Assembly (NCBI GenBank): GCA_037042915.1
Contig: CM073200.1
Span: forward strand, 2,786,832-2,850,831
DNA length: 64,000 bases
Direction of reading: 5' to 3'
DNA from: Auricularia sp. M13
Taxonomy: Eukaryota > Basidiomycota > Agaricomycetes > Auriculariales > Auriculariaceae
The notes beneath the pieces are model-generated. The model saw only the letters and a list, made by a program, of their open reading frames with translations, was not told where the DNA came from and did not search any database. Each line of letters starts with the position of its first letter. The first letter of the stretch is position 1. This document shows, piece after piece, positions 9,843 to 20,652 of this stretch. The translations under genes and the position numbers were made by a program.

Positions 9843-12098
9843 TCACTGCTTCGAGTCCGAAGGCTCCCAGTGCCACACCGGCGCGCCGTCGCCAGCGCTG
9901 CCCGGTCCGCGCGTGGGCAGGCGGACGGCGTCGGAATGCAGCGCTTGCATCTGCTGCATGTTACCGACGCGCGCCATCTCCTCCATGCCACGCTGCACGC
10001 GCTCCATCATCACGTTCGTCCTTTCGACCATTTCGTCCAACCGGCGGCGCTCTGCGCGCAGCTCGGCATAATGCCTCTCGAGCTCCTGGTAGCTGGGCAC
10101 CATGCCAGCAGCCATGCCCATGGCGACGGCGTGCGCCTGCTGCTGCTGTTGCTGTTGCTGCTGCTGTTGCTGTTGCTGACGCTCGGCGCCGGTGGGGATG
10201 TTCATCTGGAGGGCTGTCGTCAACGGCGGGAGATCATACCCGCCGCTCGGGCTCGCGTTCATGCCGGGTCCGACGCTGCTGAAGCGCATGCCGCTGGGGG
10301 GACGCAGAGCGTGGAGCTGCGGATGCTGCTGCTGCTGCTGCGAGCTCGACGCCTGCTGATGATCGCTCGCCCAGGTGGCCTCTTCGTCGTCAGGGTGATC
10401 GCGCTTTGCGCGCTTGCGCCTGTCCTCGCCGTCGCTCGCGCTGCCCGCGCTTCCCGGGCCAGGGCCGGCGCTAGCACGCCCAACAGCGAGGAGAGTCTCA
10501 GCGGCCGCCTGTTCCGCCATGCGCGTGACGCCCATTCCCGCGGCAGCTGGAACGCGCTTGCGCCTTTTAATGATGGTCTTCTTCATCGAGTTCGGCCGCT
10601 GGGTGCCGTGGAGTTTGAGATAGAGGCCTGTGTGCAGTTGCGAACAAGCGGCGAAAAACCGTACGAGACGTCAAGCGCCAACACGCGTTTTGGTACCGCC
10701 ATCGGTAATCAGATAATCCAGATGCGTCAGAGGCCGATGCGCGGCAGACGGGTAACGGGTATCGTCGGCGCCGGAGACGGTTGGGAATGATAATGCAGCC
10801 CACATCATCGAGAAGCACCGTCGCAGTCGCATCGGGTTGAGGTAGGCAACATAGATAGCGCGCGGACGCAAATTAGTTTGACGGTGTGATCCGTTCCCGG
10901 GGATGTCGTAAGGCATCAAGCAGATATTGCCGCGTATCGAGCACCGTTCGTGTCGCACGCAGGGCAGCAAGGACGAGCAGGCAGAGAGCAGATCGAAAAA
11001 GGGGAGCAAACGTCAGCATTCGGCGATTATCAAGAAGCAGATGAGATAAGGGAAACGGGGGTTGCACTGGATCAGAGGCAAAGAGAGACTAAATTGAGCG
11101 CCCAGCGCGGCAGGGCGTCAGGTGAACAATCTGATCAAGATGCGACAATACGGGGGCCGGCAGCGCCTGGTCAAATGGGAAAAAGAGCATAAAGGCATTG
11201 GAAGGGCTGGTTGAGGGCGGTGGTGGTCAACGCCGCACAGGCCGCGGGAGAAGACCAAGGCAACGGATTTGCCGCGGCAATAGAGATCATGAAATGGAAA
11301 AGCAAAGGCGCGACTCACCGCAGGCGTTGCAAATGTTGTTCCCTGCATCATCGCGCCTCCAGAGCGGGGTTGTGCTGGTGCCGCAGTTGTGGCAGCTGAG
11401 CGAGCTTATTGGAACACGCGCGCGGCGACTGGGCGGGATTGCGGGGTCGGGCGACGGCGGCGAGCCGGGCGTCGAGGCACCGCTCGGGCTTTGAGGTGGC
11501 GGGCTCTTGGGGGCCGGCGAGGGCTGCTGGGTGGTCGCTGCTGCGGCAAGCTGGGCCTGTGCCTGGAGGGTGTTGTTGTATGTCGGGCAGCCGGAGCACG
11601 CGCTGGTGCCGCCGGTGCCGTCGCAGCGACCGTCGCCGGGGCAGGTGCCTGCGGCGTGTGCCGGGGCAGCGTTGGTGGTGCCGTTCTGGGTCTGCAGCTG
11701 CGGGGACTGGCCTGCGGACGGCGGCGGAGAGCGCTGGAGGTTGGTGGGCCGTGCCATCCTGCGGGACTTCTGATACAGGCCTGCAGCAGCTACGATCAGT
11801 GGCTTTTAAGGGATTCGAACTCGTGGCGGACGCGCGACGTACCGCAGGCATTGCAGATGGACTTGCCGTCTGCGCCCCTGCGCCAGAGGGGCGTGTCGGT
11901 CGTCCGGCAGTTGGAGCAGACTGTGGGCCCGATGGCAGCGCCCTGGGCGTCGAGCGGGCGCTGCTGGGAGGACTGGGCGGTGGTCGCCATCGAGGCGGCG
12001 TCGGCGTTTTTAAACTCAAAGACCTGCTGCTGGGCGGGCTGCGACGGCGGCTGGGCCCAGTGTTGGTGCTGGGGCTGGCTGGGCGCGATGACGGCCAT
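9843..12098 (-). CDS. two-finger GATA transcription factor, iron/siderophore regulator type (SreA/Urbs1/Fep1/Cir1)
   Basis: Exons 12098-11843, 11780-11319 and 10627-9843 join in phase to about 500 aa. There are two GATA zinc fingers of form C-x2-C-x17-C-x2-C: C61/C64/C82/C85 and C215/C218/C236/C239. Each is followed after the intron by [11 protein letters not shown] or [11 protein letters not shown]. Between them lies the cysteine cluster [16 protein letters not shown], the hallmark of fungal iron-responsive GATA repressors, which bind iron there and repress iron uptake when iron is plentiful. After finger 2 come a basic patch [10 protein letters not shown], a polyglutamine run, and a C-terminal coiled coil (about [20 protein letters not shown]) thought to aid corepressor contact. 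Both fingers are interrupted by an intron after the same CNACG. The second intron is 691 bp. Exon 1 has decayed copies at 22.9 and 25.5 kb. Confidence 0.85.
10137..10178 (-). repeat. CAG/CAA repeat encoding polyglutamine
   Basis: About 14 consecutive glutamine codons, mixed CAG and CAA, in the last exon of the GATA factor. Length is likely to vary between strains. Confidence 0.8.
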
Positions 12099-12430
12099 GC
12101 AGGGAGTCCGGAAAAGTAAGAGGACAAGAGGCGGGTCGGATGATGAAACGTTTTGGGCTGGCTCGGCCGTCGCTCGGAATCTTTCGATCTCGAATCGTGA
12201 TAACGCCAGATGACAATTGCCCGCGCCCTGATTGGCTCCCGCGCCTCCGCACGCCGTTGGTCTGTCGCACGCCCGCACGCCCGCCAGGCCTGCGCCTCGC
12301 TGCCGGCCTCGCGATGCGCTCCCAGCCCGCCGGATCGGGCATTCATCTCGGCCGTGTCCCCAGCACCAGCCAGCATCGGTCTACAGACACGGAGGCATCG
12401 CTTCTGACAGGGCTCAGCTGATAAGATACT
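12099..12430 (-). promoter_or_regulatory. GATA factor promoter region
   Basis: Upstream of the minus-strand GATA gene. It contains a CCAAT box (minus strand, about 12229-12233), a GATAA at about 12198, and a TGATAAGATA cluster at about 12419-12428. The GATA sites would permit autoregulation, but such short motifs are common by chance. Confidence 0.35.
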
Positions 12431-14558
12431 ACCCCATGTGCCAATCTCCTCGCGTCTGCCGCGGCGCAGCCCTCATTTGCCCTCCTCGTCGCGCCCGCCC
12501 CGGCCGTCTCACCCGTCCCCGCCGTTGCAGCCCCCAACACGCCCTGGACCGTTACGCAAAACACTGTGCGACAGCCGCGGCCGCGGCATCATCTCCCATA
12601 TCGCCAATTCCCGCACATCAAAGAGATCGACCGCGTCCAGATCATCGCATCTCCGCCTCGTGTCACCGCATACATACAGCCTGCCACCCTGCCAGTGCTC
12701 TCCCGCCCGATGAGGCATGCACCCCCCACACAACTGACTATCGCCTCGCAATCTCCGCTGCAAAGTTCGCCAGTCCAAATCAAGTGACCCCGGAGGATCA
12801 CGTAATAGTCCATTCCCCGCATTCGCACTCGCGCTAGCCTCGCACCGTCAAGACACTTCAGAGCCTTGCCTTCCGTTGCCATCGACTTCCTTACGCGAGA
12901 TGGACGCAGACCGACCATCCAGTCGAATTGCCAGATCGAGCTGTCCCCCAAGCCAGTCGACGTCACCAGCCCCGATGTATCCCAGCCGCATAACATCAGG
13001 CCTGATTCTCATTCTCTGGACGGTGCCTGACCACCTCGTTTAGATTGTTTTTCAGCCTCCGTTGTCCACACTCCAGTCCACACAATCACCAGAGGCGATT
13101 AAGCTGGGCACAAGTTGAAGATCTCTGACCAATGAAATTCCCGGGATTTGCACTGACGCGCCATCGTTATCTGATCTCCGTTGCTTCCCCTTTCCAGATC
13201 CCCTTCGCGCGGAAGCTCTTTTTGCTGATTGCGATCCTGTCAGCCCCGCCCCAAGAGCGAAGCTGGTATCTAATGAGATTAAATGTCGATTCCAGACTTT
13301 GTGATGTGTTGGAGAACTCGGTCGTGGGAATCAAACTTGGACTACATACTGTGCCACCGTCGTTCGCTGAATGCCAAAAAAACGATATGATAGTACCCTG
13401 CCACGTCTGTGAAATTCCAGGCAGCAATGATGTCAGCATCCCTCATCTTCGTCGAATGTCTGTTGGCGGTGACGCTCTGCTGACGCCGTGGCACCTGCTG
13501 TCAGACTCTGCGACAGGTCTGCGAAGCGCACCTGAGCCTGATCTGAGCGCGATTGCCGAGCGAACAGATCAGACTGCGCAGAGCGTGTACAAAATACAAA
13601 CACGAGATGGATTACTTTGAGTCTATCAACCAACCAGACAGCTTCATCAACATGTTGAATGTTGCGTAGGTAAGTTGTAACGCTGTGAGGGTTTCGTGGA
13701 GCAAGTTGGATAGTTGCGAGAAACAGAGAAGCCAAGAATGACACGATCGAGCAAGAACCGCAGCGAAGACCCTACGCAACAAGTGCCAGTACCCCGGGAG
13801 GTGGTGGTCCATCACGAGGTTTCTTCACGTACGCTGAAGCACGCACACAGCCAGCCTCGAGTTTCCAGCGCAGATTCAATTTCATCTCCGTCCAGTCAGA
13901 TGGGTAGCGCTGTCGATGAAGGAAGACGATCATGCGGGCCGCTTGAGGTGAAGTGGCAGTGGCACAGCAGCAGGAAGACCCGATTTCGAAGAAGCCGCGT
14001 GAACGTGCCATCCGATCCCGTACTAGCTGGAACAGAACGGAGAGGGCATCGCAAGTTCATTAATTTAGAGGGGATTGGTACTGCGAGGTTTGCGTGATGC
14101 TGAACCGCTCTAGCCTTCGGTGCGATTGCATACGAAAATAGATGCACAATCGTTGCGAGAGAGATATACCGGCCGAGCCGCACTAGAAGAACGGACAAGG
14201 CGAATGGGCAACTGATAGAGATGGTACGCGCTACGCGAGCGCGCGATCACGGAACGTTGGCAGTGGTGAGAGGCAGAGAACGACAAGGTCGGAGACGGAA
14301 ATGAAATCCAAGTTGTTCTCCTACTCTAACCTGCCGGTGCCCAGACTCTACATGATTATACAATGCTTTCCGCTCAACGTTCGCGAGCAGTAGTCGCGCG
14401 TACTGGCAGTGTGCCTCGAAATGCCGGCCCAGCCTCCAGTGCTTCCGAGCTTCCTGCTTTGACGCCCAGCCCTGCGTTCCTCTGGCAGTACTCCCGCACG
14501 CGCTAGATGCGAGGCGCCGTTTGGCCGTATTGAGCCTGTGCCCATTGCCTCTGGCCTC
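12431..14558. other. 2.1-kb stretch without a recognised gene
   Basis: Several open frames occur, but none has recognisable domains or a convincing exon chain. It may hold the long leader of the GATA gene, as is common for iron regulators. I see no RNA gene or transposon. Confidence 0.4.
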
Positions 14559-16115
14559 ATGGTGCTCGTGCCGATTGCCCTGCTGGCGACCGTTCTCCGC
14601 GTTGGCGCACAATCTGTACGGTCCTGCCGCCCGACATGTCCGGGGTCTGTTTGCTTCACGCTGAGTTTGGTTGCGTTTCTTCTGCTATCAGACCGATGTC
14701 AAGACCTGTGTGGATGGCCGTGGATGGGTGCGAACGAGCGATAACTGTCAACACTTTGGATTCCGTTCAACCATCCCCCTAGCTTCTGAACTCGTTGAAC
14801 CAGAACCCGTGCTTGGTTGCAGCGTGTGTCTCGGAGACGCTTCATGTCCTGAAAGCACTCGCTGATGCTCTCCAAGGTACCTGTTCCAGGAGTGCGCGGA
14901 CATTGGTACGTGCACTGCGAGGCCTGCGGATCCGGCCACCCACGCATTACATGGATGCAGCCGTCGACGTCCCAGCGTTGACGCCCGGAAATTGGTACCC
15001 TGAGCCAGGGAATACAGGCAACCCACCAAATCAGTGCGTACAACTGGCTTCACCATTCTGTTCAACTTCCCCTGACAGCCCGCCTAGATGCGTAAATCGC
15101 CCGTGCGAACGTTTGCAGTGAAGCTGAGCCTTGCCTTGACAGAGTTGCTCGTCTGTTGGCTATTCTGTACTGGCCGCGTGCAGCTTTTGTCAGAATTCAT
15201 CCTACCCCACGTAAGCACTCATTGTTTCCTTGTGTCCCGCACTCTAGCTTACTTGTATTTCAGGTGGTCCAGTTACTCGGCGGCATGCAACGAGAACGTC
15301 AGCTTCAGGTTAGTGCACAGCGCCCACCACACTGGGCGCGCGCTTATAAACTGGTAGTTGGACGGAGCCTGTCCCAGTCTTGACGGCCATTCCTGCGTGG
15401 GCGTTTGATAACCCCGTCGCTGAGAATGGATGGGATCCGGTAGTGGCCAACCAAGTGGCCCTCAGCGGTATCATACTGGCTTTCCGAGCGCAGCCAGTTA
15501 CTGAGTGACTGATGTTGGCAGGAAAGCCCGATGTCACTGCCAATTCAACAGCGACCACGTCCACGACTACCACGAACAGTCCGACGATCACAGAGCCCAT
15601 CGAGCCGAGCCCGACGCCTTCGACAGACACCACTCCCAACGATGATGATACATCATCCGCGCACCATCCTCCTGTTGGAGCGGTACAAGCACTCAATTCA
15701 TCCATACCTTGTACATTTTGTTGACCGCTTCGCTCAGATCGTCGGCGGTGTCGTCGGCGGCCTGGCCGCACTCGGCCTCGGCGCGATAGGCATCGCTCTC
15801 GTCCTCCGCTACACGCATAGCAAGGGCGGCCCGCAGCCTGTGCGACCGAGCGGAAGCCGCTGGCCGAGCTCGAACAGCATGATATCGCGCTGGGTCAAGT
15901 CTGGCGGCCAGCAAGCGTACAGTCCTGGGATCCAGCCGTTTGGTCAGCACGCGTTGTGCACGACCGCATTCTGCGCGGCCTCTCATGCATCCAGTATAGA
16001 TCAGTCGCAGACGACGACATACGTGGCGCCTCAGCCCACTTCAAGTGGCATGAATACCATCTCCAGCTCGCGGGTGCTCGGGTACAACCAGCGTGCGCTC
16101 AAGCCCGCCATCTAG
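14559..16115 (+). CDS. secreted-ectodomain single-pass membrane protein
   Basis: Nine exons: 14559-14615, 14692-14727, 14783-about 14909, 14961-15037, 15143-15210, 15264-15308, 15358-15467, 15522-15682 and 15738-16115 (about 352 aa). It has a signal peptide MVLVPIALLATVLRVGAQS, then a cysteine-bearing ectodomain with LNQNPCLVAA, NQCSCSSVGYSVLAACSFCQ and PAWAFDNP. This pattern recurs in a large agaricomycete family of unknown function. A Thr/Ser-rich stalk, one membrane helix (VGGVVGGLAALGLGAIGIAL) followed by RYTHSK, and a polar cytoplasmic tail complete it. The exon 3/4 junction is uncertain, with alternative donors at 14877 and 14910. A role in cell-surface sensing or adhesion is possible but not shown. 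Confidence 0.7.
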
Positions 16116-16495
16116 GTATCCTACCTGACTACCTCGCAGATATTGCGGAGGTTTGAAAACGTATATGTCTGCAGTCCGCTTCCGTCGGTATCCAAAGATT
16201 CTATTGCAGGCCTAGGAAAACAATTGAAGAACACAATTTGTCTCTGTACATCTATTGTTGCGGTATCATGGTAGTTTACCCAATCGCAAACACTTCGCGG
16301 AAGCAGGTGTAAAGTCCGATTCTTTCTCTCGGACCTCACGCAGCCTCCTCCCATTTCGCTCATCCGCTCCACCTTGTCCTCGTATAAGGCAACTACGACT
16401 CAAGGAATACATAGCGCGGGCCGCTCCACAGAAGAAAATTTCTCCTCAGCGCGCTGTAGCACTGGCAACGCTGTGTGCAGACAGCAATCTGCGAT

Positions 16496-17521
16496 ATGCG
16501 TTTACCGTACACAACTTCGCTTCAGACAACCCAGATCGATGTTGCACTACATCTCCTGGAGGATGCATCTGCCGCTCGTAACGTGAACGAACTCGTGATC
16601 AACAAATATTTTCCTGGCCGTCAGCGTAATACGGTCGTCCCACCCTCGCGCGTTGTAGACGACGAGGTATTCGTCCAGCTCGTCTCTCGCTGTCCAAACT
16701 TGCGGTCGCTCTTTATGAAGAGCTGGAACTTCACCTCTGTGCGACCGCATCTGCTTCCGCAATGCTCATTTTCTAGGCTCAACTCGCTATCTATCGGTGC
16801 TATGTCAGCGCTTTCCGTTGAGGGCTTTTTCGGGTTGCTGTCTCTGATGCCAGCGCTCAAGATGCTATCGTTGGGGAGAGTCCAGGCATTTGACGACTCC
16901 GAGTCCTCCGACACTTCAGACGAGGAAGAGGACGAGCAAGAGGACGAGGACGAAGAAGAGGACGAGGACGAGGAGGAGGAGGAGGAAGAGGCCTTGCCCG
17001 CGCCAGCCTGCGGCTTGACGCACCTGTTCGTGCTAGACGACTGGAACATCAACTTCGAGCATTACCCGCTTCTGCTCTCGCGGTCACACGACACGCTCGA
17101 GTTTCTCGAGCTGCAGTGGATCTTCTGCAAGGAAATCGCGGACGAAGTCGTGGAGGCGCTAGAGCACTGTACACGCCTGCGCCACCTCACGCTGATCGGC
17201 AACGAGTTCAGCAACGAGCGCATTATCGCAGCCTGTCCGTCCGTCTCCTCGCTTGCGCTGGTAACGGCGCCTAACGACGCAGAGCTCAAGGCGCTCCATG
17301 CACCGCTGCTCACGCTCCAGCTCGAGAACTGCTTCGGTGACCGGCCCGGCAAGTACGTGGACTCGGCGTGGAAGCAGATACGCGCGGGCTTGTCGCTTAT
17401 GCCTACGCTGCGGGAGGTCAAGTTCAATCTACGAGGAAAGAAATTGGGGCGCGAAACGGATTTACGTCGGGAGATGCGCCAGGTGTGCTGGGAGCGGAGG
17501 ATCCGACTGCGAGGCCTCTGA
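16496..17521 (+). CDS. F2: F-box/LRR-like protein
   Basis: Leucine-rich protein ending IRLRGL, paralogous to F1 along its length. It shares PHLLPQCSFSRLNSL, HYPLLLSRSHDTLE and the C-terminal RREMRQVCWERRIRL. A run of about 30 acidic residues sits mid-protein. The given start is the first in-frame ATG. An upstream exon (about 16255-16465) probably joins by an intron ending CTTCAG at about 16534, placing PQRA directly before TTQIDVALHLL, which aligns with F1. The family normally acts as ubiquitin-ligase substrate adaptors, but no F-box is visible. It converges on B2. Confidence 0.6.
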   Translation: MRLPYTTSLQTTQIDVALHLLEDASAARNVNELVINKYFPGRQRNTVVPPSRVVDDEVFVQLVSRCPNLRSLFMKSWNFTSVRPHLLPQCSFSRLNSLSIGAMSALSVEGFFGLLSLMPALKMLSLGRVQAFDDSESSDTSDEEEDEQEDEDEEEDEDEEEEEEEALPAPACGLTHLFVLDDWNINFEHYPLLLSRSHDTLEFLELQWIFCKEIADEVVEALEHCTRLRHLTLIGNEFSNERIIAACPSVSSLALVTAPNDAELKALHAPLLTLQLENCFGDRPGKYVDSAWKQIRAGLSLMPTLREVKFNLRGKKLGRETDLRREMRQVCWERRIRLRGL

Positions 17522-17828
17522 TACACATAAAATGAAGCGGAAGAAGGTCTGAAAGCCTTATTTCTGCCGAGAACTCAGCTCTCCTTGTAGTCCAGGCTGG
17601 TTCGACGATGCTCCACGTACTGGAAATTCTGAAACTCAGGCTGGACTAATAGATAGGGATGAGAAACCGCGAACCTCCCCGTCACCGTGCGCAAACATCC
17701 TTTGCTTACTGACAATTCAATGAGTGGTAATGTGCGATGATGTTGGAATTTCGGTCCTGCTATCGATGCCATGAAATACTGTTCCCACAATGAATTGCTA
17801 ATGTACATATACAAAGCCCCGCATCTGT

Positions 17829-20517
17829 CTATGGCAAACTCTTCTTCAGTTCGTGTATCTTGTCAGTCTCACGCTCGCTTGGATCGGCAGTCCAAGGGTA
17901 AGCGTCGACAATAGCGATCCGATGATCGACGTCCTTTGACTTGTGCTTCTCAACGTACACAAGCCTTCCAGCGACGTTGACCACCGAGAATGGGACGATG
18001 ACAGTCTTTCCGACGCCCAGGCGCGTAAAGCGCACGTCCGAAACACCCTTTCCTTCGCCGTATTGGTCCACGACGCCGGAAGAAGCGGCGCCGCAGTAGA
18101 GCTCGGCCTGGTAAGTCGCCTTGTTCACTTGAGAGTCGGTTGTCTTGATTTTTCGGGTCTGTTTCTTCGAGCCAGCGGCTGGCTTCTTGGTCTGAGCCGT
18201 CGGTGGCGGCGGCTTTTTGCGCTGAGCGGCTCGGCGAGTAACTTGTCCGTGCGCCGTCTTATCACTGGTCTCGGGCTTGCCAGACGTGTCGTTGTAGAAT
18301 GCGCGAATGTGGCATGGCATGAACGCAAACCGTAGCTGGATGCGAGGTGGGCCGATCTCCACATACCAATGCTTTGGCGCATTCCTCATGGAAGCGACCT
18401 CGTCGCAGAAGACACCAAGCTTTGCCGTAGCCGTCGAGCTCTGGCTCAGCAGGACCAGTCTGTCGTTGGGAGCCAGTTTCTCGTTGAGCTCGTCCAGATA
18501 GCTATGGGTAGCCTCCATCGTATCCGTTGGGTTGAAGTACTTGAGCTCGAAGATGTAGAACCAATCCTGACCGTCGCAACGCACACGCAATGTGACGTCG
18601 CACCGCCGGTGACCGTTGTCCTTGTCGTTATTGTCCTTTCGGAGCCAGACCTCAATCTGCACGTCGCTGGGGAAACCCGACTTGCCGCAATGCTTCAGCA
18701 GAACAGCACGGAGAATCTTTGCGAAGTCCGCTTGGAACTCGGCTTCGTTGTTCGGAAGTTTGGAAGCCGGCACGTCGCGATAATGCTCCAGAACGAGGTC
18801 AGCAATTTCTTGTTCGGTAAACGATTCGGTGAGAGATGCGGCCGACACGGCTTCGACGTTGAGGAGTGGTTGAGGATGCTAGGTAGAGTCAGTCTTCTGC
18901 CAAAAAGTGCCTGTTCGGGAGAACGCACATGGCACTGAGCGAAAGCATGCCGCAGAAGCGCACGAGCACAGCCGCCAGCAAGCACATAGGATTTTGAGTT
19001 CGCTTCGCTTTGCCCAATCTTCGCCGGAACCATCAAGCCCATCATAAACGCCCGCGCAGTCATCTGCTCCTTGCTCTGAGGCGTGACAAGGTCTTCAAGA
19101 GAGAATATTGGCCCGTAAGACACGTCCAATGGCTCCTTGTCGATGAGGAGACTGGCGATCGCCTTGCGGAACGGTTTGTTCGTGCGCAACAGAGGATAAA
19201 GTGCGCGTGCTGCAGCTTCCTTCCGATCTCTCGATAGGAAGGCTTCGTACAGGGAGGGATTAAGCTCCTTAGGCAAATGCGCGCCGGACCGCAATAGATA
19301 GAGATAAGGTGAGAGACCATTGAATACGGAGAGGACAGACTCCGGACAAAAGCGACGAGTATCAGTCTTGCCGTGATCACCCACGTCGACCAGGTTACAA
19401 TGCTGCAAGATTGTGTTGAATAACCCAGGCGCCATGTACTCCTCGTTAAGCTCGAAGACTGTGCGGATCTGAGACGACGTAATGCCACGGAGCGATGCGT
19501 GGGGCGAAAGGTCCACGAGTGTGGGCAGCCCTGTCAAGTCGGCATTTAATACCGACGGCTGCAACAGCGTATCCAGCATGTAAGGCCCCACGACCAGTAA
19601 CTTTCGAACAACGCCGGTCTGGGAGGCGAGTTGTCGCCAAAGAGGCTCCAGCACAAGTTGTCGCATGATATGCAGCCTGTTGGAGAGTATGGAACCTGAA
19701 TGTCTTTCCCACATCGCGGCGTGGAGAAAGCGGCCAAGGATCTGGTCCGTATGGCGAACTGTCACAAATAAGCTCAAATCGGAGCTGTTCTTCGACAGCC
19801 AGCGCTGCAAGAGCCTTTCAGAATGAGATCTTTCTGAACTACTGTAAACACGTACGAAAAAATCGGGCAAAGGCTCCAGATCATCGACAGTGAAGTCGTT
19901 AGGCAACGTGAGACCCCGGCTATAGCGATCGATGAATGCGTCGAATGCACTGCGAAGGACCGCATTGATCGTTTTCCTGACGGCTCTTGCTGTTTCCGGG
20001 AAGAGGAAAGTTTCTGGTGGCCCTGGGTAACTCTCTTTGGTTTTCGTAAAGTCGATGTCGAGACACAGGTGCTTGCGGGCGCTCGGAGAGGCGTCGTGGA
20101 ATTTCCTGGCCTCGTTCACCATATCGAAAGAATCGAAGAGTTCAAGAAGATATTTCGTCGTACCCGTATCGTGATATATCTGCAATAGGGATGTGACCTG
20201 AGTAATGCTGTAGTCGCTTGGGCACGCAAATGCAAGATAAAGTCGACTGTCGTTCCGAAGCAATTCGCCGTCATTCAAGCGCCCCAGGATGGCACTAATG
20301 TCGAAGATCCATGCGCCCGCGCGAATAAGAGCCACTGAATAATCCGCGTTGAAGCTCTGAAGACGTCATTGAATTATCAGAACAGTCCTATCACATACTG
20401 CCCATGGCTACTGACTGCGACCGATGGAAAATGCTGGTCGACCATCTGGAACAACTGGGGGCCCTGTCGTTCGAGTTTAAGGTCATATGTGTATCTTGCA
20501 CGTTTCGTTGCATGCAT
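17829..20517 (-). CDS. B2: pseudo-ATPase fused to PD-(D/E)XK nuclease
   Basis: Exons 20517-20422, 20356-19856, 19804-18929 and 18878-17829 join in phase to about 840 aa. This is the paralogue of B1 with the same exon layout. The nuclease core shows RRCDVTLRV (D585) and YIFELKYF (E602, K604). The N-terminal half keeps the ATPase-like strand order (CLDIDF; LFVTVRHTD; KLLVVGPYML; LVDLSPHASLRG) but has CPSDYSITQ in place of a P-loop. Intron 2 is 51 nt and also open in frame, so retention would leave a full-length protein with a 17-residue insert. The first donor (GTCGCA) is weak. Head to head with A2 across 135 bp. Confidence 0.8.
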
Positions 20518-20652
20518 GTTGGAGCAGAGGGTGGTCGAAGGAAGGCAACTTGATGCGTGCGGCGGCGGAGTCGGAATAGATCCACACGTACTGTACTGTG
20601 ACGCGTGGTGAAGTTGAACGGATTCACAATTGAATCTCCGGCATCCGCCTCC
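20518..20652. promoter_or_regulatory. bidirectional promoter B2/A2
   Basis: 135 bp separate the B2 and A2 start codons. It carries TGAATCTCCGGCATCCGCCT immediately before the A2 ATG and a CCGACTCCGCCGCC block on the B2 side. Both are shared with the A1/B1 promoter, so the divergent arrangement predates the duplication. Confidence 0.6.

Noticed and set aside
9726-10790. Long plus-strand open frame with a leucine run
   Set aside because: It is antisense to the last exon of the GATA factor. The leucine run is the complement of the polyglutamine CAG repeat.
13132-13620. 162-codon plus-strand frame as a gene
   Set aside because: No domain, no splice partners and composition like surrounding non-coding DNA.
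16909-17000. GAGGACGA repeat as a microsatellite locus
   Set aside because: It lies in frame within F2 and encodes the acidic run, so it was treated as part of the gene.
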